From Breviolum minutum Mf 1.05b.01 (taxonomy: Eukaryota > Sar > Dinophyceae > Suessiales > Symbiodiniaceae), in NCBI GenBank assembly GCA_000507305.1, contig DF240062.1, positions 64,748-128,747 on the forward strand: a stretch of DNA of 64,000 bases. Reading direction: 5' to 3'. Under the pieces are notes generated by a model, which was not told the DNA's origin, made no database searches, and saw only the letters and a program-made list of their open reading frames with translations. Position numbers and translations under genes: made by a program. This document shows positions 11,403-20,852 of this stretch, one piece after another; within the stretch, counting starts at the first letter, position 1; each line of letters opens with the position of its first letter.

Positions 11403-11650
11403 AGAGAGGTAGGTAGGTAGAAAAGATAGGTAGATAGATAGATAGATAGATAGATTAGATTAGATTAGATTAGATTAGATTAGATTAGATTAGATTAGAT
11501 TGGTAGCTAGTTAGTCAGTGAGTGTGTTAGTCACTTAGTTAGTCAGTTCCTCAGTTAGTCAGTTATAGTCATTGAGTCAGTGAGTCATTGAGTCAGTTAG
11601 TCAGTTCAATTGGTCAGTTCAGTTACTCCGTGAGTCAGCTGGTCAGTTAG
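11403..11650. repeat. Compound microsatellite: TAGG, GATA, TTAGA, then degenerate TCAGT
   Basis: A TAGG/GATA block, about nine TTAGA units (to about 11501), then an irregular TTAGTCAG/TGAGTCAG tract to 11650. Confidence 0.85.
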
Positions 11651-11735
11651 TTACCCATAGACCCGAAACCCTGTTTTTGAAACTTCCACCACCGCCTTGT
11701 GCAGTACTACTGGTAAATGTTAAACATACAAGATT

Positions 11736-12143
11736 CTAGATTTGGGAGTTAGCCAACCCAGCATCTCTTCCCAAACCCCTCCGCGAATTAAACATAAGTA
11801 GTGCGCTCAGAGCAAGCAACCACAGCCAAACCCCTCCCAATGGTAAGCAACCCTTCATGGGCGAATAAGTCCTGCCTTTTCTTTCCTTTTTGGGCCACAC
11901 AAAAAAGAATCCAACCGAGAAAATGGCCGACAACATCGCCTCCATCCATAGGAGGCGCTTTCAAACAAAGAAGATGACTTCGCCGGGAAAACTCAGATTT
12001 GGAAGACCTGGTGATGGCTGATGAGGGATGGAGGCATCTGGGGTGTCATGCTGGTTCTTAAACATTGAAAAACACTCTAGAAGATGGGCCCCGATTCCAG
12101 TCATAAGTGGAGTTATAACTCGAGTGGCCCTTTCTAAGTCCAT
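11736..12143 (-). pseudogene. 135-codon frame split by one TGA, membrane-like C-terminal half
   Basis: From ATG at 12141-12143 the frame reads MDLERATRVITPLMTG and ends GEVIFFV at a TGA. The same frame then continues KRLLWMEAMLSAIFSVGF, WLWLLALSALLMF and ends at TAG 11736-11738. Two hydrophobic segments follow the stop. The options are one gene with a nonsense mutation, a hidden short intron, two ORFs, or recoding. Both halves look like protein and the gap between their listed starts is exactly five codons. Family unknown. Confidence 0.4.
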
Positions 12144-12187
12144 GTATAGGGGCTTGTAGTGGCAGAAATCAGAGGTTTCTTTTCAAC

Positions 12188-12560
12188 ATGTCGATTCAAT
12201 CCTGCGATGCGAAAGCAAACCAGCATCTTCAAATCGTTATCTCAGAAACACGACTTTTGGCACTGCGTCAGGTTTGTGCAGCCCTGCCATTGCGATTCAG
12301 CAAGAAGGCATCTTTGCCACCTCACAAAACGATGCGTCTGCCACGAGATGACAATGTGCCAGCGCAAAGCGCTGTGCCTGCCACGAGAAAATGACGCCAT
12401 AATAATGAAAAGTAGTGCACCTGCCACGCAAAACGCAAACGCTACCGCCAATGCATGCATGCTATTTGCGGGGAAACCGACATCCAGCACGTCATCCTGA
12501 GCCCGCTTTGTGAGCGCCGCCCATTGGCACGGCTTTGCGGGTGGTTGCGGACACTATTTT
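12188..12560 (+). repeat. GC-rich island with repeated TGCCACGAGA words
   Basis: The words CTGCCACGAGA, CTGCCACGCAAAACGC and TTTGCCACCTCAC recur at irregular spacing, and the base composition is clearly more GC-rich than the flanks. Overlapping frames on both strands are open (for example 12188-12394 plus, MSIQSCDAKANQHLQ). I read this as a minisatellite-like coding or formerly coding segment. From memory, similar Cys/His/Arg-rich repeats occur in dinoflagellate predictions. Confidence 0.4.
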
Positions 12561-12970
12561 ACGCGACACTGAGCGAACGCGGCTCCAACCTCCAGACCTC
12601 CAGGGTTTTTACTCGAGAACCCTTCCCTAGGCATTCGGCAAAAGGAATCACGCGCTTAATTTTCAGAGAATGCACCCAAAAAAAACGTTTCTGATATGCA
12701 GTATATAGCCTATAGCGTTTGTTTACTTGGTATTAATTTTTGGGGCCCTCCCCTTTTTGTGAAGCTCCAAGGCTCGCCTTGGCTTGCAGCTGCACAGGTT
12801 GGGGGGCTAAACCCTAGAAACCACCAGACAAAAGAACCACAGACGTGGCCCTCATCTAGAGATTTGGTGGGAAATTTGTTTTTCAAAGCAATTTTTTTTG
12901 GTGAGCCATAAGAACAAGAGCAACAGTTGATTGATGTATGTGAGTGGCAATAAAGGAAGTATTCATGCGC

Positions 12971-13028
12971 AAACATACATACATACATACATACATACAT
13001 ACATACATACATACATACATACATACAT

Positions 13029-13092
<64 letters not shown>

Positions 13093-13138
13093 ACAAACAA
13101 ACAAACAAACAAACAAACAAACAAACAAACAAACATAC
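12971..13138. repeat. Three-block tetranucleotide microsatellite CATA / AGCA / AACA
   Basis: The order is about 15 CATA units, about 15 AGCA units and about 12 AACA units, with almost no interruptions. Open frames over it in both directions (Ser/Lys/Gln/Ala, Cys/Leu/Phe/Val) are repeat translations. Confidence 0.97.
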
Positions 13139-13513
13139 ACACGGGAGTCCTTACTTCATGGGATTTCAAAAACCTTACGTGGTTGGGTATGGTTTCTGAT
13201 CCTACCAGGATAAACAAGGGGAGTTGATTGACCCGATCGCACGTTTATGACACCCATTGAAACCCCATAGCAAAAAAAATCTCCATATCTCCATGATCAA
13301 CAGTCTCAAATAGTTTCACTGGAGTTGAGAGGGATGGATGTGAATTTGTTAGAAATCTTTCCTAGGCATTTCAGGTATCACCCGCCCCCAAAGCCAACCC
13401 CTCAAAAAATAAGCCATTGTTAAGGTGGGAAAATGGTGATTAATTCCCTTTATAACTTTATAATGTCGTTTGGGGGTGGCCCTGGGGGGCGATACCTTCA
13501 AGACCCATGATGA

Positions 13514-13696
13514 GTGGCTGGCTTTTGCCCATCTACCAAATTACCATTAAAAACAGCCCCAAGTCTTCCGAGTATTCTCTCATTAAGAACATATTCATAT
13601 GATTTGAATGATTTCATGTCATTCCTTGATGAGATGAACCCACTTGAGCAGTGTTCAAAACCCTGCTTGTTTGATAATGCAAATAGGGAGCTGTGA
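13514..13696 (+). CDS. Weak coding-like frame
   Basis: It contains RTYSYDLNDFMSFLDEM and PCLFDNANREL, then TGA. No strong splice sites. Function unknown. Confidence 0.22.
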   Translation: MAGFCPSTKLPLKTAPSLPSILSLRTYSYDLNDFMSFLDEMNPLEQCSKPCLFDNANREL

Positions 13697-13972
13697 TTGC
13701 GAGGGGCAGTATCAACGACCTACTAGACCCGGTTTACCAAGGGGGGGCATAGAATCCCATCAGTTAGGGAGCGTCCATGGATGGGGAAGGAAGCTGCATG
13801 TCATCACCTCTACTGCAGGCAGGGTTATCATGTGATCACAGCAGCACGGGAAACCCAGATCGTTTCCCCCCCAGGGGGGTTTACTTGGATGGCCCAGGAA
13901 GTGAGGATCAATGGTGGATTTCGCCCACCGATTTCAAATAAGAGAGCGAAGTCAGGGGAAGTTCTGAGGTGG

Positions 13973-14010
13973 GGATAGGTGTAAATGTCTCCAAAGTTGG
14001 ATGATGTTTG
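13973..14010. repeat. Direct repeat, copy 1
   Basis: GGGATAGGTGTAAA...GTCTCCAAAGTTGGATGATG recurs at about 14793-14832 with one or two differences. Confidence 0.7.
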
Positions 14011-14157
14011 TTTTCTACTGATCATAAAAGTCTAGGCCCATCCCCCCAAAGCCCTTCCCCCCCCAAAATAGCAACCTGCAGGTTTGAGTTGTAATTCACA
14101 ATGTCCTATTCAAGCCTTAATAAGGTGTTAATAGAAGGTCTCTGCAAATAGTCTTTC

Positions 14158-14234
14158 AAAATAAGACCAGAATAGCTTATTCTGGCCTTATTTTTTCAAA
14201 AAATAAGGTCAGAATAAGCTATTCTGGTCTTTTT
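14158..14234. repeat. Palindrome of AATAAG/CTTATT words
   Basis: AAAATAAGACCAGAATAGC...GGCCTTATTTTTT is mirrored by AAAAAATAAGGTCAGAATAAGC...GGTCTTTTT. Each arm also contains its own AGAATA/TATTCT palindrome. Related CTTATTTTGG and TCTTATTAGGG words continue to about 14770. Confidence 0.75.
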
Positions 14235-14792
14235 GTGAAAAACTAAGCTCGGAAGGATCAACATTTGGGGGTTGCGACTTTGGCATTTCTAGCTGGAAAA
14301 ATAATCGACTTCATGATGCTATTTGGGCCTTGTTTTTTTTTTGGGGGGGAACATTTCCCTAAATATGTTCCTGAAGAAGGTGACACCAACTACTGTTCTC
14401 TATTAGGGTCTTATTAGGGTCTTATTAGGAATTCTTTCATGGCACCCCTAGTCAAAACCAGAAGCATTCAGAGATCCTTAATGATAGGGGCCACTCCAAA
14501 GCCTGATTCAACAAAAATTCAAGATGCCTTATTCTGGGCTTATTTTGCCTTCTTTCCAAAACATGGAACCTTGTTTTGAAGTTGAACATTCATCGATGGG
14601 TAATTTTTGTTCATTACCTTATTAGGGTCTTATTAAGGCCAGTGCCCAACAAAGTGCACACATGTCCAAATAAAGATTTCAATGTTTTGCTCATGAATGC
14701 CAAAGTCCTTATTTTGGACTTATTTTGATTTTTTCCTTGGCTTGCATGTTTTCATTTATTTCCTTATTTTGGGGGGGGAGGGGCTTCGGGGG

Positions 14793-14832
14793 GATAGGTG
14801 TAAAGGTCTCCAAAGTTGGATGATGTTTGTTT
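14793..14832. repeat. Direct repeat, copy 2
   Basis: Partner of 13973-14010, in a different flank after about 28 bp, consistent with a small segmental duplication. Confidence 0.7.
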
Positions 14833-15240
14833 TAAACAAGGATTTTTCAAGGAACATCTGAGCAGTGTCAAAACGCTGGTTATTGGGGGGTAGATAAAGG
14901 CTTGTACTACCATTTGTTACCCAATAGACCCGGCTAGACAAAAAATTGTCTATTAGTGCAGATTTTGCCGGCAAATTTTGTCTAAACCGAAAATAATCTG
15001 AAAACAATTTCTATCTAAACGAGTGCAACAAAATTAGCTTATATATAAGTTAATTTTCTTGATTTTAGACAAAAGAAATGCCGAATCCGGCAAATTTTGT
15101 CGCACGTCCAGGAGGATGTGTCAAAGGACGAATTTCTATCCGTGCGGCCGTTGATCATCCATTTAGGCACGGCGGGGTTCCATTGGCTGGATTTTCGGCA
15201 AAAGACAAATGACAACAGTCATGAAAATAAGAACATGCCT

Positions 15241-15337
15241 GGTGATTCAAAGTGACCTTTTTGGGATGGTTAAGTGACCCTTTCAAGGGGTTAAGTGACC
15301 TCCAACTAGGGGATGAAAAGGGCACTTTGAATCACCT
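15241..15337. repeat. Family H foldback
   Basis: GGTGATTCAAAGTG at the left and CACTTTGAATCACC at the right are exact complements. The centre holds two TTAAGTGACC words. Relatives are at 44266 and 59355. Confidence 0.8.
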
Positions 15338-15568
15338 GGTGCATGACATATTCCAACAAGTGGATGGATGATAATTGTTGATCGCGGTCCAATCCTGAAT
15401 CTGCTTGGGCTTGGCCTTTGTAAATCCCAGCATTTGCAGGTTTTTTTTCACTCCGAAATCACTTCCAAAAACAATCATGGAACCTGAAAAGGGTACCCTA
15501 TATAGAAGAGGATAATTTTTTGAGAAAAATACCTGGAATGACACGTTCTTGAACGAGATTTCGACCAC
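15332..15568 (-). CDS. 78-aa ORF with ATG, unknown protein
   Basis: ATG at 15566-15568. The protein starts MVEISFKNVSFQ and continues SMIVFGSDFGVKKNLQMLG and KAKPKQIQDWTAINNY. A donor-like CAG|GTATTT follows residue 12 and an acceptor-like TTTTCAG lies downstream, but the frame is open without splicing. The last codons fall in the family H arm. Function unknown. Confidence 0.38.
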   Translation of the reverse strand: MVEISFKNVSFQVFFSKNYPLLYRVPFSGSMIVFGSDFGVKKNLQMLGFTKAKPKQIQDWTAINNYHPSTCWNMSCTR

Positions 15569-16043
15569 ATGGATACAATATTAATGGCGTTTTCAGGTGT
15601 TATAGATGTTGACATGAAAAAAAGGAACACCAAACTCCAAGACAGTTCCTTCCATCTTGTTCCTTCCGATATTCGAACTGGCTAAGTTTCAGGCTCTGAT
15701 CTGGGGTACTATATGTTCGGGGTATTTTGGAAGGTCATCTAATTGTTTGGATTGGTGTTTTGGCGGAGAGTGGTTTGGAATTCTAACATGTCCGAGAAAG
15801 TACGGCCCTCATAAGGGGTGACTCACCACTGTTGGTCCTAAAGGTTTCATGATTTCATCGAATCTTGGCACTAAAAACACACAGGGCCGGGCCATACATT
15901 ACAACATCCATGTTTCTTTGCGTTGAATTTTTCCCTTTTTTTTTGTGAATACCGGTATCCAAGGGTGATATGGTATATATATATATTTGATATGAATCAA
16001 AAGCACTCAAAAGGACAGGAAGATTTTTCCCAAAGCCTGAGCC

Positions 16044-16331
16044 TTGAGTAGCCTTAAATGTACAGGTCCAGGAAGGCAGGGGTCCCCCCAGGAAGGCGAA
16101 TTCAAAAGGGTTTACATCACGAAAAGGTGCTACCCCGAAGATGTCCATGTAAATTGTATGGTGTTGCTATGTGAGAATATTGGACGGTTGATGGACAAAT
16201 GTCAATCATTCCAAATGATACAAAACAAAAGATGTCACTATGTCTATTTACTCTTCCTTTTCAACAAACCATATGTTGTTTTGATGCTGTTTACTTCTGC
16301 AAATGCTCCTGTCAGTTTCAAGCAACTGTAA
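16044..16331 (+). CDS. 95-codon frame, unknown protein
   Basis: The frame gives RVYITKRCYPEDVHVN, LLCENIGRLMDKCQS and a hydrophobic VYLLFLFNKPYVVLML stretch that could span a membrane. A minus-strand frame (15855-16148) competes over the first third. No defined start. Confidence 0.3.
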   Translation: MSSLKCTGPGRQGSPQEGEFKRVYITKRCYPEDVHVNCMVLLCENIGRLMDKCQSFQMIQNKRCHYVYLLFLFNKPYVVLMLFTSANAPVSFKQL

Positions 16332-16420
16332 TTTTTGGGGGTTACGCTTACCAGTCTGTCAAACTGTTAAACTGAGAACCGTTTCGAAACGCCAAGAAAC
16401 CTTCTCTTCATCCAGTGTGA

Positions 16421-16633
16421 GACCTCGCCGAATCTCCGCACCTTGCCTTACCTAGTCCTCAACATCCACAGGAACACATTACTTCATCTTGGAAGAGGTG
16501 TGCGGTGTTGGGTTTAACAGCTGCGCTGTTGGGCTGGGCGGTGATGATTTTGTTGTCACACCTAAAGCATACAAATACTCAACTTGCAATAATACTCAGC
16601 TCCCATGGTGTTCCCTCTTCAACCCTATCATAA
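16421..16633 (+). CDS. Exon with one predicted transmembrane helix
   Basis: The frame is open from 16421 to a TAA at 16631-16633 and has no ATG before the helix. It reads ESPHLALPSPQHPQEH, then SSWKRCAVLGLTAALLG and WAVMILLSHLKH. A basic WKR followed by about 20 hydrophobic residues is a good single-pass segment. An acceptor-like tract CTTCTCTTCATCCAG lies just upstream. It is followed closely by the exons at 16731-17071. Confidence 0.42.
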   Translation, partial: DLAESPHLALPSPQHPQEHITSSWKRCAVLGLTAALLGWAVMILLSHLKHTNTQLAIILSSHGVPSSTLS

Positions 16634-16730
16634 TCCTATAATAAGGGTCCGGCAGGACTACACATTTGTAGGACGTCAATCATTGCTTCGAAGAGTAAAG
16701 CAGCCTTTTCTGGAAAGTGTAGTTTCTTAG

Positions 16731-17071
16731 GTCACCATTAATGAAAACGCATCAGATCTTTGCAGGGTGAGTTGATGGATTTTTCTGTTTGTTTCTTCTT
16801 ACAGATGCCACTGATCACCATTTCAGGTGCTTTATTTCTAGATGTTTTCTTTCGATCCTAGCATAACTTGGGGCAGAAGAGAGCTGCTCAGGAAGGAGTG
16901 CTACCTAAGGATGGTATGCGGCTAGCTCCAAAGTACATACCACCCCAAGGGTACCATTGTTTTCCCTTCTCTAAAGTGTCACTTGTTGAACGGCCCCAAA
17001 AATGCAGATACAGCAGCCCCGCTTGGACGACGCTTGGTGGGTCAACGTGTGGGGTAGACCCATGTTTTTAG
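16731..17071 (+). CDS. Short exons around a 38-nt intron plus terminal exon
   Basis: TTCTTAG|GTC begins a 12-codon exon (TINENASDLCR) ending AGG|GTGAGT. The intron 16767-16804 closes with a pyrimidine tract and TTACAG. MPLITIS follows. After another tract (TTTCTTTCGATCCTAG) a frame to TAG 17069-17071 reads NLGQKRAAQEGVLPKDGM and YHCFPFSKVSLVERPQ. The phase between the second and third pieces is not resolved. Unknown protein, possibly continuous with the membrane exon upstream. Confidence 0.4.
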
Positions 17072-17519
17072 GCCAGGGAGCCTCGAGCTCATGTGTGTAG
17101 AATGTTTTAAAGCCACGCCAATTCATGGGCCATGTTTGCCAGCCTAACATGTTTTTTCACGTTTTGCCACGACTTGTTTTGCTACCACTTTTTGGTGGGC
17201 ACGTTTTGTGGCTTTCATATATTTTGAAATGTTGAGGTGGACCTATGCACATGTAGAAGTGTCTATGGTTGGATCATATTTTCACATCATTTTCCATGAC
17301 AAAAAAAGTACTTGAAAGGAAAGTCTAGTTGTGTCGAGTGTCTTACAGGTTGGTGATTTGTTGCAGCTATGTAGCGCAGCTCCGGGCGGAAAGTCCCTGG
17401 AGGAAGAATAATAAGAGTGCCTATAATGACCCCTATAACGATTGTGAGAGGGATTTTTTGGTGGTGACTCTTTGAAGCTTCCATTGTGATCCGGTGGTGT
17501 CAGAAGTTGCAATTTCTGG
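17072..17519. other. No supported gene
   Basis: Two TTTTGCCACGA/GTTTTG-type words and low-quality frames only. Confidence 0.3.
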
Positions 17520-17906
17520 TTGGTTTTGGGGTGTCCCTTGGGTTTTTTTGTGGATGTGGTTTTTGTGAAACATAGAGATATAGAGGATGGAAAGCAAGGA
17601 ACACAGTCAATTCGGGATGTCTTGCGATGTAATTTCCTATGGACAGAAGACAGATGGATAAAAAGATGGAGCAGAACCGAAGGTTGCCCCTATAGACATG
17701 TTCACACGTTTTCATGTTCAGAACGGCCTGGCTTTGGTTCAGATGGTTCAATAGCAGATTTGTTTCTTTCGACCTTCCCTTTCCTTAGGCTTGGAAAGGT
17801 ATGTAAGGTATGCAAGTCGGTGTGCTTCTCTACACTGGCCCCCCACGGCGATCACTTTAAAGGGATGGAGGATTTACTTCAAAAGCCTCAGATGTTGCAG
17901 CATTGA
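17520..17906 (+). CDS. 128-codon frame, unknown protein
   Basis: The convincing part begins near 17565 with KHRDIEDGKQGTQSIRD, then FLWTEDRWIKRWSRTEG, SCSERPGFGSDGSIAD and HFKGMEDLLQKPQM before TGA at about 17906. The first 15 codons are Gly/Val/Phe-rich and probably intronic. No ATG. It lies within the coding-enriched 16-22.8 kb stretch. Confidence 0.38.
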   Translation: MVLGCPLGFFVDVVFVKHRDIEDGKQGTQSIRDVLRCNFLWTEDRWIKRWSRTEGCPYRHVHTFSCSERPGFGSDGSIADLFLSTFPFLRLGKVCKVCKSVCFSTLAPHGDHFKGMEDLLQKPQMLQH

Positions 17907-18042
17907 AGTCAACAGTTGTAGGATGCAGGTGTTTTCCACATCATCTGTTGTTGTCCGTTACAAGAGCATAACATAGCATGATAACCATACTGAAAGGCTT
18001 TCAATGTGTGAGAAACCATGAGAAACCTAGCAGTGTGTCACT

Positions 18043-18174
18043 ATGACCGAGGATGCAAAGCCAGTCACCGATGTGAAAGTTGATGATGCGCTTGCGACAG
18101 CGGTTCACAGCACGACCGTCTCAGAGGATGTTGGCACAAGTTGTTGCAATAGAGTGATCGTAAACATGATGTGA
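18043..18174 (+). CDS. First exon candidate, acidic N-terminus
   Basis: ATG at 18043. The protein is MTEDAKPVTDVKVDDAL, then ATAVHSTTVSEDVG, with TGA at 18172-18174. Donor candidates in phase 0 are GAT|GTTGGC and AGA|GTGATC. Either would join in frame to the next segment at 18398. Confidence 0.42.
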   Translation: MTEDAKPVTDVKVDDALATAVHSTTVSEDVGTSCCNRVIVNMM

Positions 18175-18397
18175 TATCCTGAAGATTCCTAAACATGACG
18201 TGTCTTCTAATTCCAATTTTTTACATATCATTTTGGCATCATTTCGCTACAATATGACACCTCCACAGTGAGATCCAGCAAAGGTTTGGAACTTTCCAAA
18301 GGCAATTCATACTTCAGATTGTCCATACCTTTGTAGTTTTGTCATTTGCATGTTGGATATTCTGGTTTGTCCATTTTGTTTGCGCCTTATTGGTTAG

Positions 18398-18628
18398 GAC
18401 GCAATGCCGCCTGTGCCTGGCGTGACAGCCAACTTGGTGGTAAAATTGGATTCAGAGCCAGAAGTTTCCAAAACTGAGATGGTGGAAGAGAATATGAAAC
18501 AGAGCGATCAAGAGGACTCGAGCGAAATTTCAAATTGCAGAAATCTGACATGTTTCCTGCGCAAAAGAGGGACATCAGATGATCGTTGTATGCTTTCAAG
18601 GAATAGGTTGTATGAATATATACAGTAA
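18398..18628 (+). CDS. Second exon candidate, acidic, unknown protein
   Basis: It follows an acceptor TTATTGGTTAG. In phase 0 it reads DAMPPVPGVTANLVVKLD, SEPEVSKTEMVEENMK and QSDQEDSSEISNC, and stops at TAA by 18628. Both this and the 18043 segment are rich in Asp, Glu, Val and Ser, which supports joining them. The 3' boundary is uncertain. Confidence 0.4.
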   Translation, partial: DAMPPVPGVTANLVVKLDSEPEVSKTEMVEENMKQSDQEDSSEISNCRNLTCFLRKRGTSDDRCMLSRNRLYEYIQ

Positions 18629-18630
18629 TT

Positions 18631-18898
18631 CCTGTCAAAGAGGATCGTATATTTTCCCTTTTTGGTGGTGCAAGTGAGGAAACGAGAGTTGCCCTTGCCT
18701 TTGTTGTGAGTTGACTTTGAACCTCCCAAGCTCTTCAGGGACTTTGCACCTGTGGGTTGGTATCCTGGATTTCACGTGGATTTCGTTTGTGATTGCAACA
18801 ATTATGGATACATCTCAAGTGTTTACGCCAAGATGGCACATGCTTCTGGCTTACTCAACTGCCAGAAATACTACAAAAGTTATATATTGGATCGGTTG
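18631..18898 (+). pseudogene. Frameshifted relic, Cys/Tyr-rich
   Basis: One frame reads VKEDRIFSLFGGASEETR and VALAFVV. At about 18709 a one-base shift moves to a frame reading DFEPPKLFRDFAPVGW, then FHVDFVCDCNNYGYISS and HASGLLNCQKYYKSY, ending at TGA. The two pieces abut, so a frameshift is more likely than a splice, although the junction contains GTGAGT. It may continue the 18043-18628 gene. Confidence 0.4.
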
Positions 18899-19570
18899 GG
18901 GATGTTTTGAATGCCATCTTGGCAAAGCCCATCGTAGCGCATCGTCATGTGCCATCTTTGTGTTGCTACACCTGTTCTGTTTGGAAAGCACTTAAGAAGG
19001 CAGTGTCCATTGCTTGCGGCTGATTTACCATTGCGATGGAAGCCATTGCGATGATTTTGTTTGGTGAAGGTCCTGTCCATGAAACCTATGTTTGTGGAAA
19101 CTTCCGTGTTGAACATATTTGAATATGAATCCCTTTGAAGACACGGAACTTCTACTCCATTGATGCCACTTATATGCAAGCTCTATGAAAGAAAAACATC
19201 AATCTTGAGCATGGCTACATGCACCGTCAAGTCAAATGAGTGCGTGCCATCAATTTGTATTGAAAGTCTGGTCGCCCAATTGAAAACATCAATCTGAAAC
19301 CCTCTACTGCACATATTAGTCATCTGAATATGTAAAGTAATATGTAAAATAAGATACATGAGATACATGGCTACGACAAGGGCAGGCTCATTATTACATA
19401 CAGTGTGTATACAATACTTGCTGCGATGAGGGCAGTGTGACGATACACTTGTTTGTGCAGTTTCCTTTCTGTTCGATGCATTGCACAATGTGGTTCTCGA
19501 TTCTGGACCAGACTACCCTCCCGCCGAGAAAATTTTCTGTTGCATCAGTCCGGAAATATTAAAAACAGGT

Positions 19571-19757
19571 TCATGACGTTAAGTGTAGAGTACTCTCATT
19601 GTTGAGGACCCCATTGTTTGCAATGCAGCTCCCTCTCGTCAACATGTCATCCGTGGAAAGTGTGTTTGCACCGTAGGACTTGTGTGGTGAGGGCTCGAGC
19701 GTTCGGCCCATCGATGCCAGCAAGGGCTCCGTTGAGATGACACTTCCTGCAGTGACC
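19571..19757 (-). CDS. C-terminal exon, unknown protein
   Basis: After ATTGGGCAG the frame reads GSVISTEPLLASMGRTLE, PSPHKSYGANTLSTDD and GSCIANNGVLNNEST, and stops at TGA. Codons are strongly G/C-ending (CTG GCA TCG, CGA ACG CTC GAG CCC). Its left neighbour upstream is a family D repeat (19764-19845). Confidence 0.5.
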
Positions 19758-19763
19758 TGCCCA

Positions 19764-19845
19764 ATGTGTTTTATTTTCACCCCTATTTGGGGAAAATTCC
19801 CATTTTGGCTAATATTTTTCAATGGGCTTGAAACCACCAACAAGT
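19764..19845. repeat. Family D repeat
   Basis: TTTTCACCCCTATTTGGGG and GGGCTTGAAACCACCAAC signature. Confidence 0.65.
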
Positions 19846-20029
19846 TTTTTTTTGAAATATATTTTCATAATATTCTCGAGCAGCTCCAAGTTGACATCTG
19901 CAACATTTCTGGAGGAACTTTTAACAACTTTTGACCTTCCACTCGAGGCAACATTTCCACACACCCATTATACAGTATATCACACGCACAAGGCCAATGA
20001 TACCATGGATTGGATACGTATATACATTG

Positions 20030-20230
20030 TTACGTTGTACATGAAATCTCTGAACGGCTGAGACAATTCAGTTCAGGAGATGCCTCTGCCAACAGAATTG
20101 CCTTCGCCCACCTCATTTGCTTTTCAGGTGCTTCCGGGGTTGGTGTGGTGGGGCATTCGTAGGCTGTATTTTCACGAAAATGCAGGGACATTGAGCACGT
20201 TGGCAAAACGGGACTAAAAAGTGAATTCAT
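20030..20230 (-). CDS. Exon upstream of 19571-19757, unknown protein
   Basis: The frame reads TCSMSLHFRENTAYECP, TPTPEAPEKQMRWAKA and LLAEASPELNCLSRSE, ending TAA at 20030. A donor ACAAC|GTAACA or TCAT|GTACAA is available near the end. It is oriented like the 19571 exon and probably part of the same minus-strand gene, but the phases do not settle the join. Confidence 0.4.
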   Translation of the reverse strand: MNSLFSPVLPTCSMSLHFRENTAYECPTTPTPEAPEKQMRWAKAILLAEASPELNCLSRSEISCTT

Positions 20231-20242
20231 ACCAGTGACAGA

Positions 20243-20574
20243 TTGGCAGCAGAACCTTCAAACTTTCATGCTTTGAAATACATGGGGGCTCCGTCAGACT
20301 CAGTAATTCGTTTCTCATGTGACTTGTTGCCAGGGGACAGAGCAGCCAGTATTCATGTTATCAGACGCCTGAGCTGCAAAATGCCCAAGAACGTGCTTTT
20401 TGAATTTTTCTGCTATGTTGAGCATTGCATTTGTCTATGGGATTTGTGATATTGATGGTCGAACTTTTATTTTGGAAGGATTGGGATCTTGAATTACTTA
20501 CGTCGGTGGACGTCATTTTGAATATCAATGCGAAAACTAAGGAAGAACTAATGGACGAGGAGGACGAGGCTTGT
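20243..20574 (+). CDS. Exon region, two overlapping frames
   Basis: Frame one (to 20449) reads HALKYMGAPSDSVIRFS, LLPGDRAASIHVIRR and KMPKNVLFEFFCYVEH. An overlapping frame reads WKDWDLELLTSVDVILN and AKTKEELMDEEDEAC up to TGT|GTGACC. A very long pyrimidine tract ending CTTTTTGGTTCAG (20649) follows. Probably part of the plus-strand gene continuing at 20853. Confidence 0.35.
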
Positions 20575-20852
20575 GTGACCTTTGCTGTTGCTCCTTCCTG
20601 TTCTTTTCTGTTCCCTGTTCTTTCCCCTTTTTTCCCCTTTTTGGTTCAGCTTGTGTTTAATTTCTGTTTCCTTGGATGAAGGTCAACATCTGAACACCGG
20701 TTCTTAGGCATTGCAAGATCAAACACTTGAGAACCAAATTTAAGGCATCACTTATTTAGTGTCATCTGGCTGGGTTGAGGGTCCACCCCTGGAAGCTGCA
20801 AAAATCAGACTGGGCTGATCGTTTTTTTAGATCCCTTGGCCGCCCTTTTCAG

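Noticed and set aside
12710..13227. Several ORFs of 84-140 codons on both strands
   Set aside because: They read through the CATA/AGCA/AACA tract. All three frames are open because the repeat contains no stop.
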